A stretch of 64,000 nucleotides of DNA from Chlorocebus sabaeus (taxonomy: Eukaryota; Chordata; Mammalia; Primates; Cercopithecidae), in NCBI RefSeq assembly GCF_047675955.1, contig NC_132915.1:45490526-45554525 (forward strand), given 5' to 3'. Positions 22,563-34,092 of this stretch are shown here, one piece after another. Each line of letters opens with the position of its first letter. The first letter of the stretch is position 1. A model generated the notes under the pieces. That model had not been told where the DNA came from. It was given only the letters and a program-made list of their open reading frames with translations, and made no database searches. The translations under genes and the position numbers were made by a program.

Positions 22563-25134
22563 CCTTCTTGGACAGGAGGGAGAAGGAAGTTGGGGGCTGC
22601 TTCTGAAATGAAAGTAATTTACTCTAAAATGAATGCAATTTGGACACCAAATGCAGTGGAGAGCATCAGCCTCTAATAGAGAAAATATGATTTAGTGGTT
22701 GGTTTTTAAACTAAACAAATTTACTGTGGTCTCTAAATGAGTCTCATGACAAGACCAAAACATTTCTTTTGCCCCAGATTACCAATATCATATGTTAAGG
22801 AGAGAAAACCAGATGGCTCTTAAGCTGGTGTCGGTAGAAATATATATAGGTGGGCTGTTTTTTTATAGCTGTTGGCATATAAAATAAGTCATTATTCTAA
22901 ATAGAAAAATATTGATGATGTCATCGAGGCCATTGAAAGACACATCAACCTGATCTGATGAACTGGAAAATCAATAGATACTTTCCAAACAAGATGACAT
23001 GCCTTTTTAATTGGTTGTGTGAGTGTGATATACTGTGTACTGCGAAGGTTCAAAGTTAATTCTCATTGGTTTGGGGTTTGGGTTGCTGTTTCTGTATGCA
23101 GGCACTTTCACATCCACTTAATGTATTATTAATAGCAGTAATAGTACCTGGTATGTATGCTTTCATTCCAAGAAGGAATACACTTATTGGTTATGTTTGC
23201 TGCCTTATAATAAGAGGACTGGCATTTCTACCTACTTCTCAGGTGGCCAAAGAATAGCTGCCATGGGTTTGGTCTACATTTAACACAGGGGACCTCAGCC
23301 AAAGAATATCTCATTTCTCATGGGATATTAATTCAGAGGCAGGCGACTTTCTAGACACATCCAATCAATTCCAGTTGTAGGATCTCTGAGCTATTGCCCT
23401 GGCTTCAAACATAACCCAAATGAACTGTGGAAACACAGCCTTGATGTTGAAACACCTTGTCGAAGAGGCCTCGAGGCCAGAGTATGTGAGCTTAAGGGGA
23501 AGGGAGGTGGTGTCTCGCTGCCGCACTGTGTGACTTCCATTAGAAAACTGTGCGATATTATTCTGATATGCATCTTCCTAAGAAGCAGGCCTGGGTAAAC
23601 ATTAAAGGGTTTTTTCCCAAAAGGACTTGACATGCCATTGTGTGCCTTTCCTTGACTTCACATCAATTGGGGTACATTTCCTTTTGGAAAGCAACTGAAA
23701 GTCTTGAGCGGCCCAGGTGGGAAAAAGGCGTGAGTGACCTCCGAAAACTACCTGGGAAAGCAAAACTGAGATCCTGCATTTAGTTAGTACCCCTTTGTGT
23801 AGATGAGAAGGGGCTCCAGCTGACACTACATCCTGACAAACGAGCTGAATATCAAGTTAAAGTTTTTTTAAAATATCGACTTAGCTTGGTGTTGTTCAGG
23901 TAACACTGGAAGAGAAATAATTTGACCTTCTGTGAAACTCCTGAAATACCCAAATTTTGGAGAAAATTATACATGAAAGGAAAAGAGGAAAAGTCGGAGA
24001 AAGGGTCAGAAAAAAAGCGAGAGGAAGAAGGAAAGGATGCGGGATGAGAGACAGAGGAGAAGGTGACAAGGAAAAGGGAGAAACTCCCACACCATACTCT
24101 TGAGTCCTCACATCACCTGCCTCCTAAATATTACAGGGCTTTGTCCTGGCCACTGGGAAGTGGTCCCATAAACCAAGAACTGTGTGAAAGCCATCAGCCC
24201 ACAGGCAAAAAATAGCTGGTGTTTTAGACCCCCTCCACATATGCTTGGCATCTCTGAGTGATACCTGATTATTTTCTCTCAGCAGGCAAAAATGCTAGGC
24301 ACCCAGTTGTTATGAAGGGAGAGGGAGTGGAAGTGGGATTGTAAGGAGCTGGGGAGCACGGTAGATGGAGTGTGGAAATGGGCAGAGGGCAAAGACCATG
24401 GCCACGTGGGTGGGCTGGGAGGTAGCTTGGACACTCTTATGCTCTCAGGCAAGTTCCTCGGCATGTGCAGAGGGTCCCTTCTCATGGAGTACTCATGTTA
24501 GACGAGAAAGCAGCTGTCTTGCTCCAGAAAAACCCTATATTTACAACAGCCGGCACCGACTGAGATTTATAAGCCTGCCCCTTAGGAGGGAAGCCCCGAG
24601 AACACAGACCAACCTTGAACTGGCGTTGGCTCTTCACACCTTATCAGCTCTTCATCAATCACAATGACATTTTTTATGGTTGTCTTCCCAGGCCAGGGTC
24701 AGAGATAGGGCAGTTGGGCTTCTCTTGTTTTCCTTTCTTCTGAGAATGTCAGGTGACCTTGCTTTGCTCTTTCCCACCAGACCTCCTGAAGGGTTTTTTC
24801 TGCTCATTCTGAGCTGGGCTGCTGCTACTCAATGCCCAGTCCTGGCTAGGAGGTTGGCAACCCTCATGGGGGCTCATTGTGGCTGAGTCTTATTTGAGTT
24901 CAGCTGACCACCGTTTCCATCAGCCATGCTTTCTCCACTGAGGGCACCATCAGTGCCACTCTGGGTGGCCCCATGCCAGAGTCTGCCAGGATGAAGCAGA
25001 CCTCGTGGTCCAGAAAGTGACTTAAATGCAACAGGTTCGTCACCTGACATCATACTTTTTCTGTGGAATTATGACTTTGAATTTTCCTGGGACTGAATAT
25101 CCTCATCATGGATAACAATGACAATAATGAGAAC
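22563..25134. other. 2.6 kb mostly unique sequence
   Basis: No repeat recognised. It includes a TATATATA patch near 22841 and a strongly purine-rich stretch at about 23975-24085 (GGAAAAGAGGAAAAG.., AGGAAGAAGGAAAGG). Open frames up to 100 codons lack domains. The 22.7-23.3 kb part is AT-rich with homeodomain-like words; constraint is possible but not shown. Confidence 0.5.
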
Positions 25135-25370
25135 AAAATAATAATACTAACAAGTGCTAATATGTATTGTGTTCTTATTATGGAAGAGATTGTTACTACT
25201 GAAGCACTTTTCCTGAATTAATTCATCTAAATCTCTCAAGAACCCTCTCATGCAGGTGCTATTGTCATCCCCATTTCACAGTTGAAGAAACTGAGGCCCA
25301 GGTTGTTTCAATGACTAACCTAAAGCCACTCAGTGGTCAGTAGTAAGTACTGCTGGATTTTGGATCCAGG
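25135..25370 (-). mobile_element. MIR, antisense
   Basis: CCCCATTTCACAGTTGAAGA, AACTGAGGCCCAGGTTG, CTAAAGCCACTCAGTGGTCA. Confidence 0.8.
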
Positions 25371-25394
25371 CAGTGTGACTTTTGTTTAGAGTCT

Positions 25395-25590
25395 TAAAAC
25401 AGTTTGCAAAGATTTTCACAAACGCTATTTCACCAACTTCTCCACTTAGCTCTGGAAAGAAAGCAGGATAAGAATTATTATTCCCGTTTGACAAACAAGA
25501 AAACTGAACTGCAGAGCTTAAGTGATATCCAAGCGTAGCTGGCCAGGGCAGAGTGGAGTCTGGAACCCCAGTTTCTTCTTTGGTAATTCC
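25395..25590 (-). mobile_element. Second MIR (MIRb-like), antisense
   Basis: CAGTTTGCAAAGATTTTCAC, ATTATTCCCGTTTGACAAAC, AAGAAAACTGAACTGCAGAG: a separate diverged copy directly following the first. Confidence 0.65.
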
Positions 25591-25689
25591 AGACCTCTCA
25601 GGGCTGAGCCTCTGCAAAATGAAATGCTCGGCCTGATGATTTCTAAGCTTCCTTCAAGCCATCTCCTCTGATGATAAACGCTGACTTCA

Positions 25690-26700
25690 TTTTTCTTTAA
25701 CAGTCTTTAGAATGTAGGAAGGAATTTCTTCTCATGGAGGCTGTCATTGTATTTAGAAAAACCTTGCTAATACTTCTTTAACAAAAACAACAAAAACATT
25801 CGGTTGGATATTTTGTTCTTCAACAGAAGCCTAATATTTACTCAGGATTGCCCTATCTAAAGAATATTAATTAGGAAATGATTAAAGGATATTGAATCTT
25901 CTTCCATTCATTGCCTCAAATATGAGGAATGCGTATTTATGGAAACGCTTATTTTGTCATCTTTGAATCTACTCTGTTAGTTTGCATACTGTGTTTAATT
26001 TTGTCAGGTTTCTCCAAAATCCAGTTGTTAATAGGACCTAAATCTATTAAATATTGACTCCAGCTTTGCCATGCGGAAACATTATTCCGTTAATAATGCA
26101 GTTCTATGAAACATCATTGATACCGAAAGTGGAATAACGTCTCAGTTTGAGTGGCTGTGTTTACTCTCAGGCAAGATACTAGAGAGAGGTTTTCTGACTT
26201 GATGTTAGCCAGTTTCTTCTACCGTGGGGATGCTCGTGAAAGAAAAAATTGACCGAATTAAAATTGGCCTGTGGGCTTTATTTTTTATTTCCTGTAGCTA
26301 AAAGTGTATAAACTGAACTGCACTAAATAAAACACAATAATTTGTTCTCGAAATTAGCAAACACACGTTCCACCCATAAAACTGTTGGTCTGTGATGTGA
26401 GACTGGATTTCATTTCAGTGGTCTTGATTTATTGTTTGGTTTGTTTTATTTTGAGGGGGTGGGGCTGAGACCACTGCAGGACAAATCTATTAAAATGGTT
26501 GACCGGAGCAGATTTGTGAAGGTTTATTAATCTTTAAAAAGTCTGAGTCAGTGAATTGAAAGTTTTTAAATGTTAGAAATGATTTTTAAAGGCCTTCAAG
26601 ATGAATATATGTAGCTTAAACCAAAAGATTTGTGTGAGCTCAGAGAGATCTTCCTCTGTGTATTTCACTCTTCTCTTGAAGGTCATTCTCTATGGACTTG
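25690..26700. promoter_or_regulatory. Candidate conserved non-coding block, AT-rich
   Basis: About 1 kb without repeats. It is rich in homeodomain-like words (AATATTAATTAGG, TTCCGTTAATAATGCAG, AATTAAAATTGG) and keeps isolated CpGs (AATGCGTATTTATGGAAACG, CATGCGGAAAC, GATACCGAAAG, AATAACGTCTC). The combination resembles mammalian enhancers embedded in gene deserts. Inference only; no alignment or chromatin evidence was available. Confidence 0.42.
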
Positions 26701-27034
26701 CATTTTGTGCTTAAGGGACAGATTTTGTGTCATGCGAGTTGAGAACATGGTGAACTAGGATACCTTAGCTGTCCTGACAAGGGCCTGGATGCTGCTCAAG
26801 TAACCTCCCCTACAGCTTCCCACCAGCCCCCCTGCTCACTACATCCATGTGCATCCTCTGAAATGAGTGGGCATAGATGGGAAAGGTGAGAGGCATGTTA
26901 GTTGAAATTGGGAGCCAGGGGGTGATTTGGAGAGAGGAGATGGGTTTCCGTCAACTCCCTTGGGCTAGTTTTAAGTTTCTCTAGGAAAGCAGACTAAAGG
27001 CAAAAGCCATCAGAACAGCTCAAAAGAGGCTTAG
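26701..27034. other. Non-coding spacer
   Basis: Unique-looking sequence leading to the inverted L1. No repeat or gene recognised. Confidence 0.45.
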
Positions 27035-27120
27035 TGAATATCGAGGTGTAGATATCTTTATGAAGTGGTGATTTCATTTCTTTTGGGTATATTCCTTTGT
27101 ATTGCTAAATCATGTGGTAG
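27035..27120 (-). mobile_element. Inverted 5' part of an L1 copy
   Basis: GAATATCGAGGTGTAGATAT, then TTTCATTTCTTTTGGGTATA and AAATCATGTGGTAG are antisense L1 ORF2 C-terminal sequence, joined directly to the sense L1 at 27121. Confidence 0.75.
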
Positions 27121-27762
27121 CCTTATTCACAATAGCCAAGATATGGAAGAAATCGAAGTGTCCATCAATGGATGAATTAATAAAGAAATTGAGATATGTG
27201 CATGTATATATATATATAATTTAAGGCTAAATTATATACCTATATATAGAGATTATATAATCTCTTTATACACATTATATATACATATTTTATATATATA
27301 TATTCATATTCCATAAAGAAGAAGATCCTGTCATTTGGAACAACACAACATAAATGAACCTAGACCACATTATGCTCAATGAAATAAGTCAATCACAGAA
27401 AGAAAAATACTGTATGACCTCACTTATATGTAGAATCTCAAAATAACAACAACTTGGAGAGTAGAAAGGTGGTTATCAGCAGTGAGAGAAATGGGGAGAT
27501 GGAGGTCAAAACCCAAGTTGCAGTTATGTAGGATAAATGAATCTAAAGATCTAACATACAGCATGAGGATGATAGTAATATTGTACACTGGAAATTTGCT
27601 GGAAGTAGGTTTTAGATAGTCTTACCACACACAAAAAAGTTAATTATGTGAGAAGTTAGGTATGTTAATTTGCTTGATTAGTAATCATTTCATGATGTTT
27701 ATGCATATCAAAGCATCACGTTATATATCTTAAATATGCACAGTAAATAATGTGCTAAGGAA
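27121..27762 (+). mobile_element. L1 3' end (L1MA/L1PB-like), sense
   Basis: TTATTCACAATAGCCAAGAT, GTGTCCATCAATGGATGAAT, GCTCAATGAAATAAGTCAAT, and the 3' UTR ending CATCACGTTATATATCTTAA. It holds an expanded TA-rich tract. 5'-truncated and inverted. Confidence 0.85.
27204..27305. repeat. TA-rich microsatellite with palindrome
   Basis: Alternating TA segments inside the L1. The 18 bp AGAGATTATATAATCTCT at 27248-27265 is a perfect palindrome, extendable to 27243-27270 with one mismatched pair. Confidence 0.88.
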
Positions 27763-27889
27763 AAATAGACTTGGGAAGTTGCTGGATGCAAGCATAAGTG
27801 TTTTGGGGCTCAGGATTCTTAGTTCTAGTGGCACCTAGTCTAAGGAAAAGAAAAAAAGAACTTACCGGTTCATGTGAGTGACAGGAATT

Positions 27890-28300
27890 ACCTGGTTTTA
27901 GCTCTCAGGTTGTCCCAGGGACCCAAATGATGTCACCCTTCCCTTTCTCTTGGCTCTGTTCCCTACTAGTTGGCTTCATAACCAGACTCCATGCAGTGGC
28001 AAGATGGCTGCCAGCAGTTCAAGTCCAGTAGAAAGAATTTTAGCCTCTTTCCCAGCCTACCCAGCAAAAATGCCTTTGCATCTTGTTGCTTCTGATGGGG
28101 CCACCTGACCCTCTCAAATCAATTGCAAGATCCGGAGGAATGAATGCTCTGATTGGTCAGGCCTGAGTCGTAGGCCCAACCATAGAGCCAGGCCCACTTC
28201 TGGCACTGGCAGAAGAGGATAGATGGTTACCCAGAGGAAAAGAAGATGTTTGAAAAACAGGTGTCAGAAACAATAGAAAGCTGGGTGCTCTCTGCAGGGT
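27890..28300 (-). mobile_element. Probable MaLR/ERVL-type LTR, antisense
   Basis: ATGGCTGCCAGCAGTTCAAG, TTTCCCAGCCTACCCAGCAA, GGGGCCACCTGACCCTC, GCTCTGATTGGTCAGGCCTG and a closing stretch GAAACAATAG match the block order of an old MLT-type LTR in reverse. Boundaries and subfamily uncertain. Confidence 0.55.
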
Positions 28301-28376
28301 AACAGAGAGACAGTAGAAGAGAACAAACAGGGCCAGCTCCATGGGTGGCTGCTGCTGTCACAGTTTGGGACATGAA

Positions 28377-28478
28377 AGGGAACTCCCAGAAATAGCTGAG
28401 AAACACTCTGAGGGAACTCCCAGAAATAGCTGAGAAACACTCTGAGGGAACTCCCAGAAATAGCTGAGAAACACTCTG
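28377..28478 (+). repeat. Perfect tandem repeat, 3 x 34 bp
   Basis: Three identical, contiguous 34 bp units (28377-28410, 28411-28444, 28445-28478), each beginning AGGGAACTCCCAGAAATAGC and ending GAAACACTCTG. The absence of any mismatch between copies implies recent duplication; the copy number may vary between people. Confidence 0.97.
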
Positions 28479-28939
28479 AGAGGGCTAGTTTCTGGCAATT
28501 AAATGGACTTGGACCATTACGATTTCGGTATAAAAACAATGTGTTGATTTTCCTTCCAAAGCAAGGCCTAGGGCATTTGATTCTACTTGGAAATCTAGTA
28601 AGACAGATGTCACTTAACAAAGTTATATGAACATATGTCATCAAATCCCTAAAATACTCTGTTTAAACCCTTCTTATGGTTTGTTTTTGCAGTTTTTAAA
28701 TGTCTCATTCTGGTAAAAATTCATTTATAGACTGATTCTGAGGACCTGGAGACAAAGAAGTCTTTATCTAAGGCAGTTATTAAGTTGAAATTTTCTTAGG
28801 CAACCTCAGCGGCTAAGAGATGTGATTGCATTTGTCTCCTAAAATGCATTCAGTCTCTTCAGTATCTGTGACTGTGCCATTTATTCTTCATTCCTCATGT
28901 TGTAGGTTTTAGTTTTCTCTCTTTATTTCTTAGGCTTGC
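28479..28939. other. Non-coding spacer
   Basis: AT-rich unique sequence between the tandem repeat and the antisense L1. Confidence 0.45.
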
Positions 28940-31580
28940 CAGGGATTGGTTAATTTTGTCTTTTCAAACAACCCACTTCGGTTTTACTAGTCACTTACAC
29001 TTTGCTATTTATATTTTTCTAAAATTAGCCATAGCAATTTCTAAAATTGCTATTTCATTTTTATATAATTTATCTTCCAACTTTGTTTTAGTTGATTTTT
29101 TGCTGTCATTTTTCTATTTCCTTAAGTTACATGTTTAGTTTGCTTGTTTCCTTAAATACTAAAACTATACATTTTATTTTGAATACAGCATTAGCCACTA
29201 CTCATAAATTTGTATCATGTCATTTTTCTGCTAATTTTCTATGTAATGTATTATTTGATTTGATTTCTGCTTTGATTCAGGAATTGTTTAAAATTTTCCT
29301 TTGAATTACCAGATGAGTAAGTTTTGTTTGGTTACCTTTTTGTTGTGGTTATGGCTGGTTTCTAGCTTTATTTCATTATACTGAGAGAATATGACCCTTA
29401 TGAACTCAACATTTTACATTTTTACAATTTTCTTTTTGGTCAAGCACACTATCAGTTTTTTACATATATGTATATAACATAAGAGGAAAAGTGAATCTTT
29501 GTAACATACATATGTGCATGTGTGTGTATATATATACTCGCACATGTGAAATATTAGAATTTATTATTTTACTCCTTTATATCTTTTTTTGTTGCCAAAA
29601 TTCATCTGTTGGAATCTCAGAGAACTGAAGTTCCCCACTATGATTATGGTTTTACCTAATTGTTTGTATATGGTTAAAATGTTTTTTATATATGACTTCT
29701 TGCTGCTATATTTTGCTCATTTCAACAACTCAAAATATTCCTTGTTACCTAATCTCATGCTTTGGCTTCAAGTACTACTTAATCTGACATTAATATTGGT
29801 ATTCTTCCTTTCGTTTGGTTTGTGTTTGGATGATATAACGGTAGCTATCATTTATTTTTAAACATTTTCATTTTGTTTTAGGTATCTATAATCTTCTAAA
29901 CAGTGCCCGATTAAATTTTGTTTTTTGTTGGTTGGTTTCTTTTTCTAACCTAATCTGTGAGTCTTTGTCTATTAATCAGAAAAATAAAGCCATTCACATT
30001 AATTGTGATATCTGATATGTTTGTTCTGATGCCTTCCATGTTATATTTTCTTTAATTCTTATTTTTTCTTCTTCTTCCCTGATTTGAATATTTTTTAAAT
30101 CCTCTTTTCTTCCTTTAATATGAAATTCTGCTATGTTTCTTATTTTGTTGATAAAGTTATATCTATAAAAGTCATTTTTAAACATATGTCTCTGCCACAA
30201 TTAAATAACAACTGTATGCCTGCCCCCCTCTCCTAAAAAGCACAGGGCCTTCAGCAGAGTTTTTGCCTTCTCACTCTTAATTCCTACACCTACCTCTACC
30301 CCTACTCCCAATTTTGAGTATTGTTTAATTAATATGGGATTTTAATTCAGACAGTTATTAAACTTTTATTATAATACATCTCTTTTCAAACATTCTTTTT
30401 TATCATTCACATTATCATTTATACTTGCATTATTATGAGGCTATGCATGGCATTACCATATACAGAGTAAATGTGCAGGTTCTGAAATCAGTTTATCTGA
30501 CTTTAGATCTTGGTTGAATGAGCTTGGACAAGTTACCAAAGGAAAAGTAATAGCAAAATGTGATATTTGCCTCTAATGTGGGGAAAGTAATAGTAAATAA
30601 TAGATATAATGTACTTAGAAAAATGTTGACAGATGGTAAGTAGTCAAAATCTGTAAGGTAGTATCATCATCATTCCATTTAGATCGAATTGTAAACGTCA
30701 TTGCATTGTTGCATTTGGTCTCCTCTAATTCTTACACTCCGTTATCTGCTACCTTGAGATTTGCATTCTGATTTTATTTTTATGTGACTTTCACATTTTA
30801 TTAAGTAATTCCTTTATAAAAGGTACAAGAGTCTTTGCTGTGTGGAAATGTCTTTCTTTGGCCATCCCAATATCTTGGCCAGGTAGATAATTTTGAAACT
30901 ATAATCCTTTTCTTACATATAAGAAAACCAATGCCTGTCTCATTCTGTTCTGTGTTAAGTAAATCATTCTCCCTCTATTGTCTGATTTCAGAAACTTTAT
31001 CATCCAGTTATAGCTAGCTTTGTTTCTTTTGTCTTATTAAGTCTGCCTGGCACTAAGCAAGCATTTTTTATCTGAAAATGCAAGTCATTTTTTATGTAAG
31101 AGGACTTGTCTTCTAAAATGCATTTGATTATTCTCTTCAAACTAGTCCTTCCTTTCCTTGTAGACTGCTATTTTCACATTATAGATGTCCTGGATCCATC
31201 TTCCACATCTCTTATCTTTTTATTCATTGTTACCATTTCTTTATATTGTTCTCTGTCTTGTGAGATAATTTGTCCGTTTAATCTTCCAAGTCACTAGTTG
31301 AGTATTCATCATGGTCCAGTTTATTGTTCAATTTTCCTGTTCTAGTTTAATGTTTAGAAATTATATTTTTATTCTAGAAAGATTTATGTTCTTGGGTTGT
31401 TCCATTGCAACCTCATCTTTTATCATTTTAAGAGTTTTCATTTTAGTTTTTTATTGTATTTTGTTTTATATCCTCTTTCTATCATTAAATCAGCCGCAAT
31501 AGCAGCCATGTACCCTGGTTTTAGCTTGGTTTCATTTTCTGGAGTCTACTGATTTTACTTGCAATCTTTCTGTTAGTGTG
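28940..31580 (-). mobile_element. Ancient L1 (L1ME-like), antisense ORF2 5' region
   Basis: Thymine-rich plus strand carrying antisense L1 landmarks in order: GTCTTTTCAAACAACCCACT, TGAAGTTCCCCACTATGATT, TCTGACATTAATATTGGTAT, AAGCCATTCACATTAATTGT, ATTGTGATATCTGATATGTT. Beyond about 30300 the match is weaker, but the composition and words (TGCCTGGCACTAAGC excluded) remain L1-like. It lacks the ORF2 3' half. No frame is intact. Confidence 0.72.
30470..30675 (+). mobile_element. MIR-like insertion within the old L1
   Basis: GGTTCTGAAATCAGTTTATC, GAGCTTGGACAAGTTACC, then a diverged 3' part ending AAGGTAGTATCATCATCATT follows the order of a sense MIR. Confidence 0.62.
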
Positions 31581-32465
31581 AGTTGTTTTGGGACCTGTGT
31601 AGATAAGGCTACCAGTGTCTACTGGGCATGTATACATAGTGGAAGATTGACAAGTGAACAAAGGAAAAGGAGGACTATGTTTTCCACCAGTTAGTTACCA
31701 ACAGATTAGCAAATTGAGTCCTGTTGTCTGGGGCATGGGGAGCCCTCTAAGATCTTATTTTTCTCCATGACTGACAGGGAAGCACTGTCTTCAAGTCTAT
31801 GGAAGGGAAGCTGTTCATTCCAAGATTGTTGTTCTTGAAGGCAGCCAGAACCAATGAGATGAACAGTTGTTTCCCAGGGTTGCATCCAGCAAACAGATGG
31901 GGCAGTTTCTGTGCCTGTGCCGCAGAATCCATTGACTCAGTTGGGGATCCCCCTTAGGCAGCCAGGGGAGAAGTGATCTCACCTGGTGAGCCCTTCAAAG
32001 TCAGACCACATCCTTCAGCTCTCCTCCCCACCAACCCTTAGTGTCAAAAACATGGCTCAGAAAAGCTACCCTTCATTGGCCCCTCATAGCACTTCTTCTT
32101 AAGAACCCAAAGTGTCAATTGCATGTAGATTCCCTCGAGGCTCCAACAATAGACCTCGCTTAATCTACAGGTTTTCTTCTGTGATCATATTTGAATTGTA
32201 AGGATTCCTATGACATCATTTAGTGCTAGACATTTCTGTTGGGAAATAAATAGTTTTCTTTCTTCTTTAAAGAAAAAATAGAATATTGTTCCTTTCATAT
32301 TTGGAGAGAGAGAGAGAAAGAGAAAGAGAAAGAAACTGTATAGATTTCATGCGACAGTTAAACAATTTTTTTCTTCTTTGGTGCCTGAAGACAGAGGGCT
32401 CAGAGGAAGCAGGAAAGGAAATTTCCTAACTCTATGTTTTCCAAACTGCATGTGGCAGACATTGT
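31581..32465. other. Non-coding, unassigned
   Basis: Moderate GC, possibly remnant L1 upstream sequence on its left, otherwise unassigned. It contains a GA-rich patch (about 32307-32335). Confidence 0.45.
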
Positions 32466-32794
32466 TAAGTAGCCCCCTCTTATCTGCTGTGATGCTTTCC
32501 ATGGTTTCAGTTACCCACAGTCAACTGCCTCCGAAAATGGATGAGTACAATACAGTAAGATATTTTGAGAGAGAGAGAGAGAGACCGCATTCACATAACT
32601 TTTATTACAGTATATTGTTATAATTATTCTATTAGTTGCTATTAATCTTTTACTTTAATTTGTTAATTAAACTTTATCATAGGAATGCATGTATAGGAAA
32701 AAACATAGTATATATGGCATTCTGTACTACCAGTGATTTCAGGCAACCATTGAGAGTCTTGGAACTTGTCAGCTATGGATAAAGGGAGGCCTTA
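32466..32794. mobile_element. Tigger-group (TcMar) non-autonomous DNA transposon, MER44/Tigger7-like
   Basis: About 329 bp bounded by TA. The left end TAGCCCCCTCTTATCTG and the right end GGATAAAGGGAGGCCT are imperfect terminal inverted repeats. Internal landmarks are TTTCAGTTACCCACAGTC, a GA run at 32567-32584, CTTTTATTACAGTATATTGT and TAGGAAAAAACATAGTATAT. No transposase remains. Confidence 0.82.
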
Positions 32795-32884
32795 CATTTG
32801 TCTATCCAATAGATATTTCCTGCCTCCTTATTCCCAGTTAGCCAGTTAAATGAATCAGGATTAGTCTAAACCAGTCATGGGAAT

Positions 32885-33264
32885 TCTATTCCGCTTTGCC
32901 AGAACTTACATTCCAGCCTCCCTTGTAGCTAGAGAGAATCATAGCAAGTGTCACCCAAAGAGATTTATATATATATATTTTGGAGGGCCTGTCCCTTACC
33001 TTTCATTCTTCTTGGAATGATAGTATGAAAAGGAATGCCTGGAGTTATGGTAACCATTTTGTGATCATGAAAAAACAAAACAAGACAATCATAGAAAGCC
33101 AACACATTGAAGATGGTGTATTAACTTAGGCTCGGAAGAGTCAGGTCACTGATGACAGAGTTGAACCACTTAAACATGTTAAGTCATAATGTAGGTACCA
33201 ATGGCTTAACCCACTATGGTTGGGTATTCTGTTACCTGCAGCTGAAACCCTTTCTAATTGACAC
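32885..33264 (+). mobile_element. MaLR (MLT1-like) LTR, sense
   Basis: CCAGCCTCCCTTGTAGCTAG, GAATGCCTGGAGTTATGG, AAGCCAACACATTGAAGATG, GGTTGGGTATTCTGTTACCT, then GCAGCTGAAACCC near the end: conserved order of an old MLT1-type LTR. Confidence 0.68.
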
Positions 33265-33560
33265 ACCGATGTTTGGGTTGGTATACTGCAGTTATGCAAA
33301 GGTCAAAGATGAACATTATTTTGTTTTTAAAACAAATACCAATGTATTATAAAAAGAATTCAAAACCCACATGAATTTTTAAAATAAAACAGGAAGCATC
33401 AAAGTGAATTTCTATTTGCCAGGAAGTTGTTTGGCTTATGCCTATGGATGGTCACTCTCCTGTGCCCTTAGGAATTTGGAGGGCAAGAGTTTCAGAAAGA
33501 CACTAGAGAGGCAGACCAATGTTTTTTGTTTAATAAAGATCAATAGTCATGCAGATTATT

Positions 33561-33600
33561 GCTGCCACTACTGCTGCTGTTATTGCTGCTGCTGTTGCTG
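33561..33600 (+). repeat. Imperfect CTG-type trinucleotide repeat
   Basis: Thirteen triplets of CTG, interrupted by CCA, CTA and TTA-type triplets. Short and interrupted, so probably stable. Confidence 0.85.
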
Positions 33601-33864
33601 TGATATCATTATTTTTCCACCAGTAATGGAAGAAGAACACATTGCTGACGACTGTAAGACATTGATGCCAAATATCCCAGCCTGGGAAATACCTGATTTT
33701 ACCATAAAGATTCAGGGAGAATTACAAATATATTTTTCAATTGAATTAAAGTTAAATGAGGCTGTGATTCATAACAGTTGGGGGTTTGTGTTATTTATTA
33801 TATTTTGAGTTGCCTCTGAGGTGAGCTGCTCTTTAAGTACTTTTTCTTTCCAAAAGGGAAAATG

Positions 33865-34092
33865 GGCGAAATAATAATGAATGCTACCTATTAGGTACAT
33901 ATCATGTGCCAGTCACTGTGCTGAGCACTTCATAGGCATCATCTCATGAAGTCCTTCCAAGAATTCTAGAACAAGCTGTCATAGTCATTGTTTTACAAAT
34001 AGGCAACTCAGGGCTTAGAAGCATTATATAACTAGTGGGAGAAATTTGTATCTGCCAAGCCCATATTCTTAATATAACACTATGCTATCTTC
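33865..34092 (-). mobile_element. MIR, antisense
   Basis: ATCATGTGCCAGTCACTGTG, TGAGCACTTCATAGGCATC, TTGTTTTACAAATAGGCAAC. Nearly full length. Confidence 0.85.
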
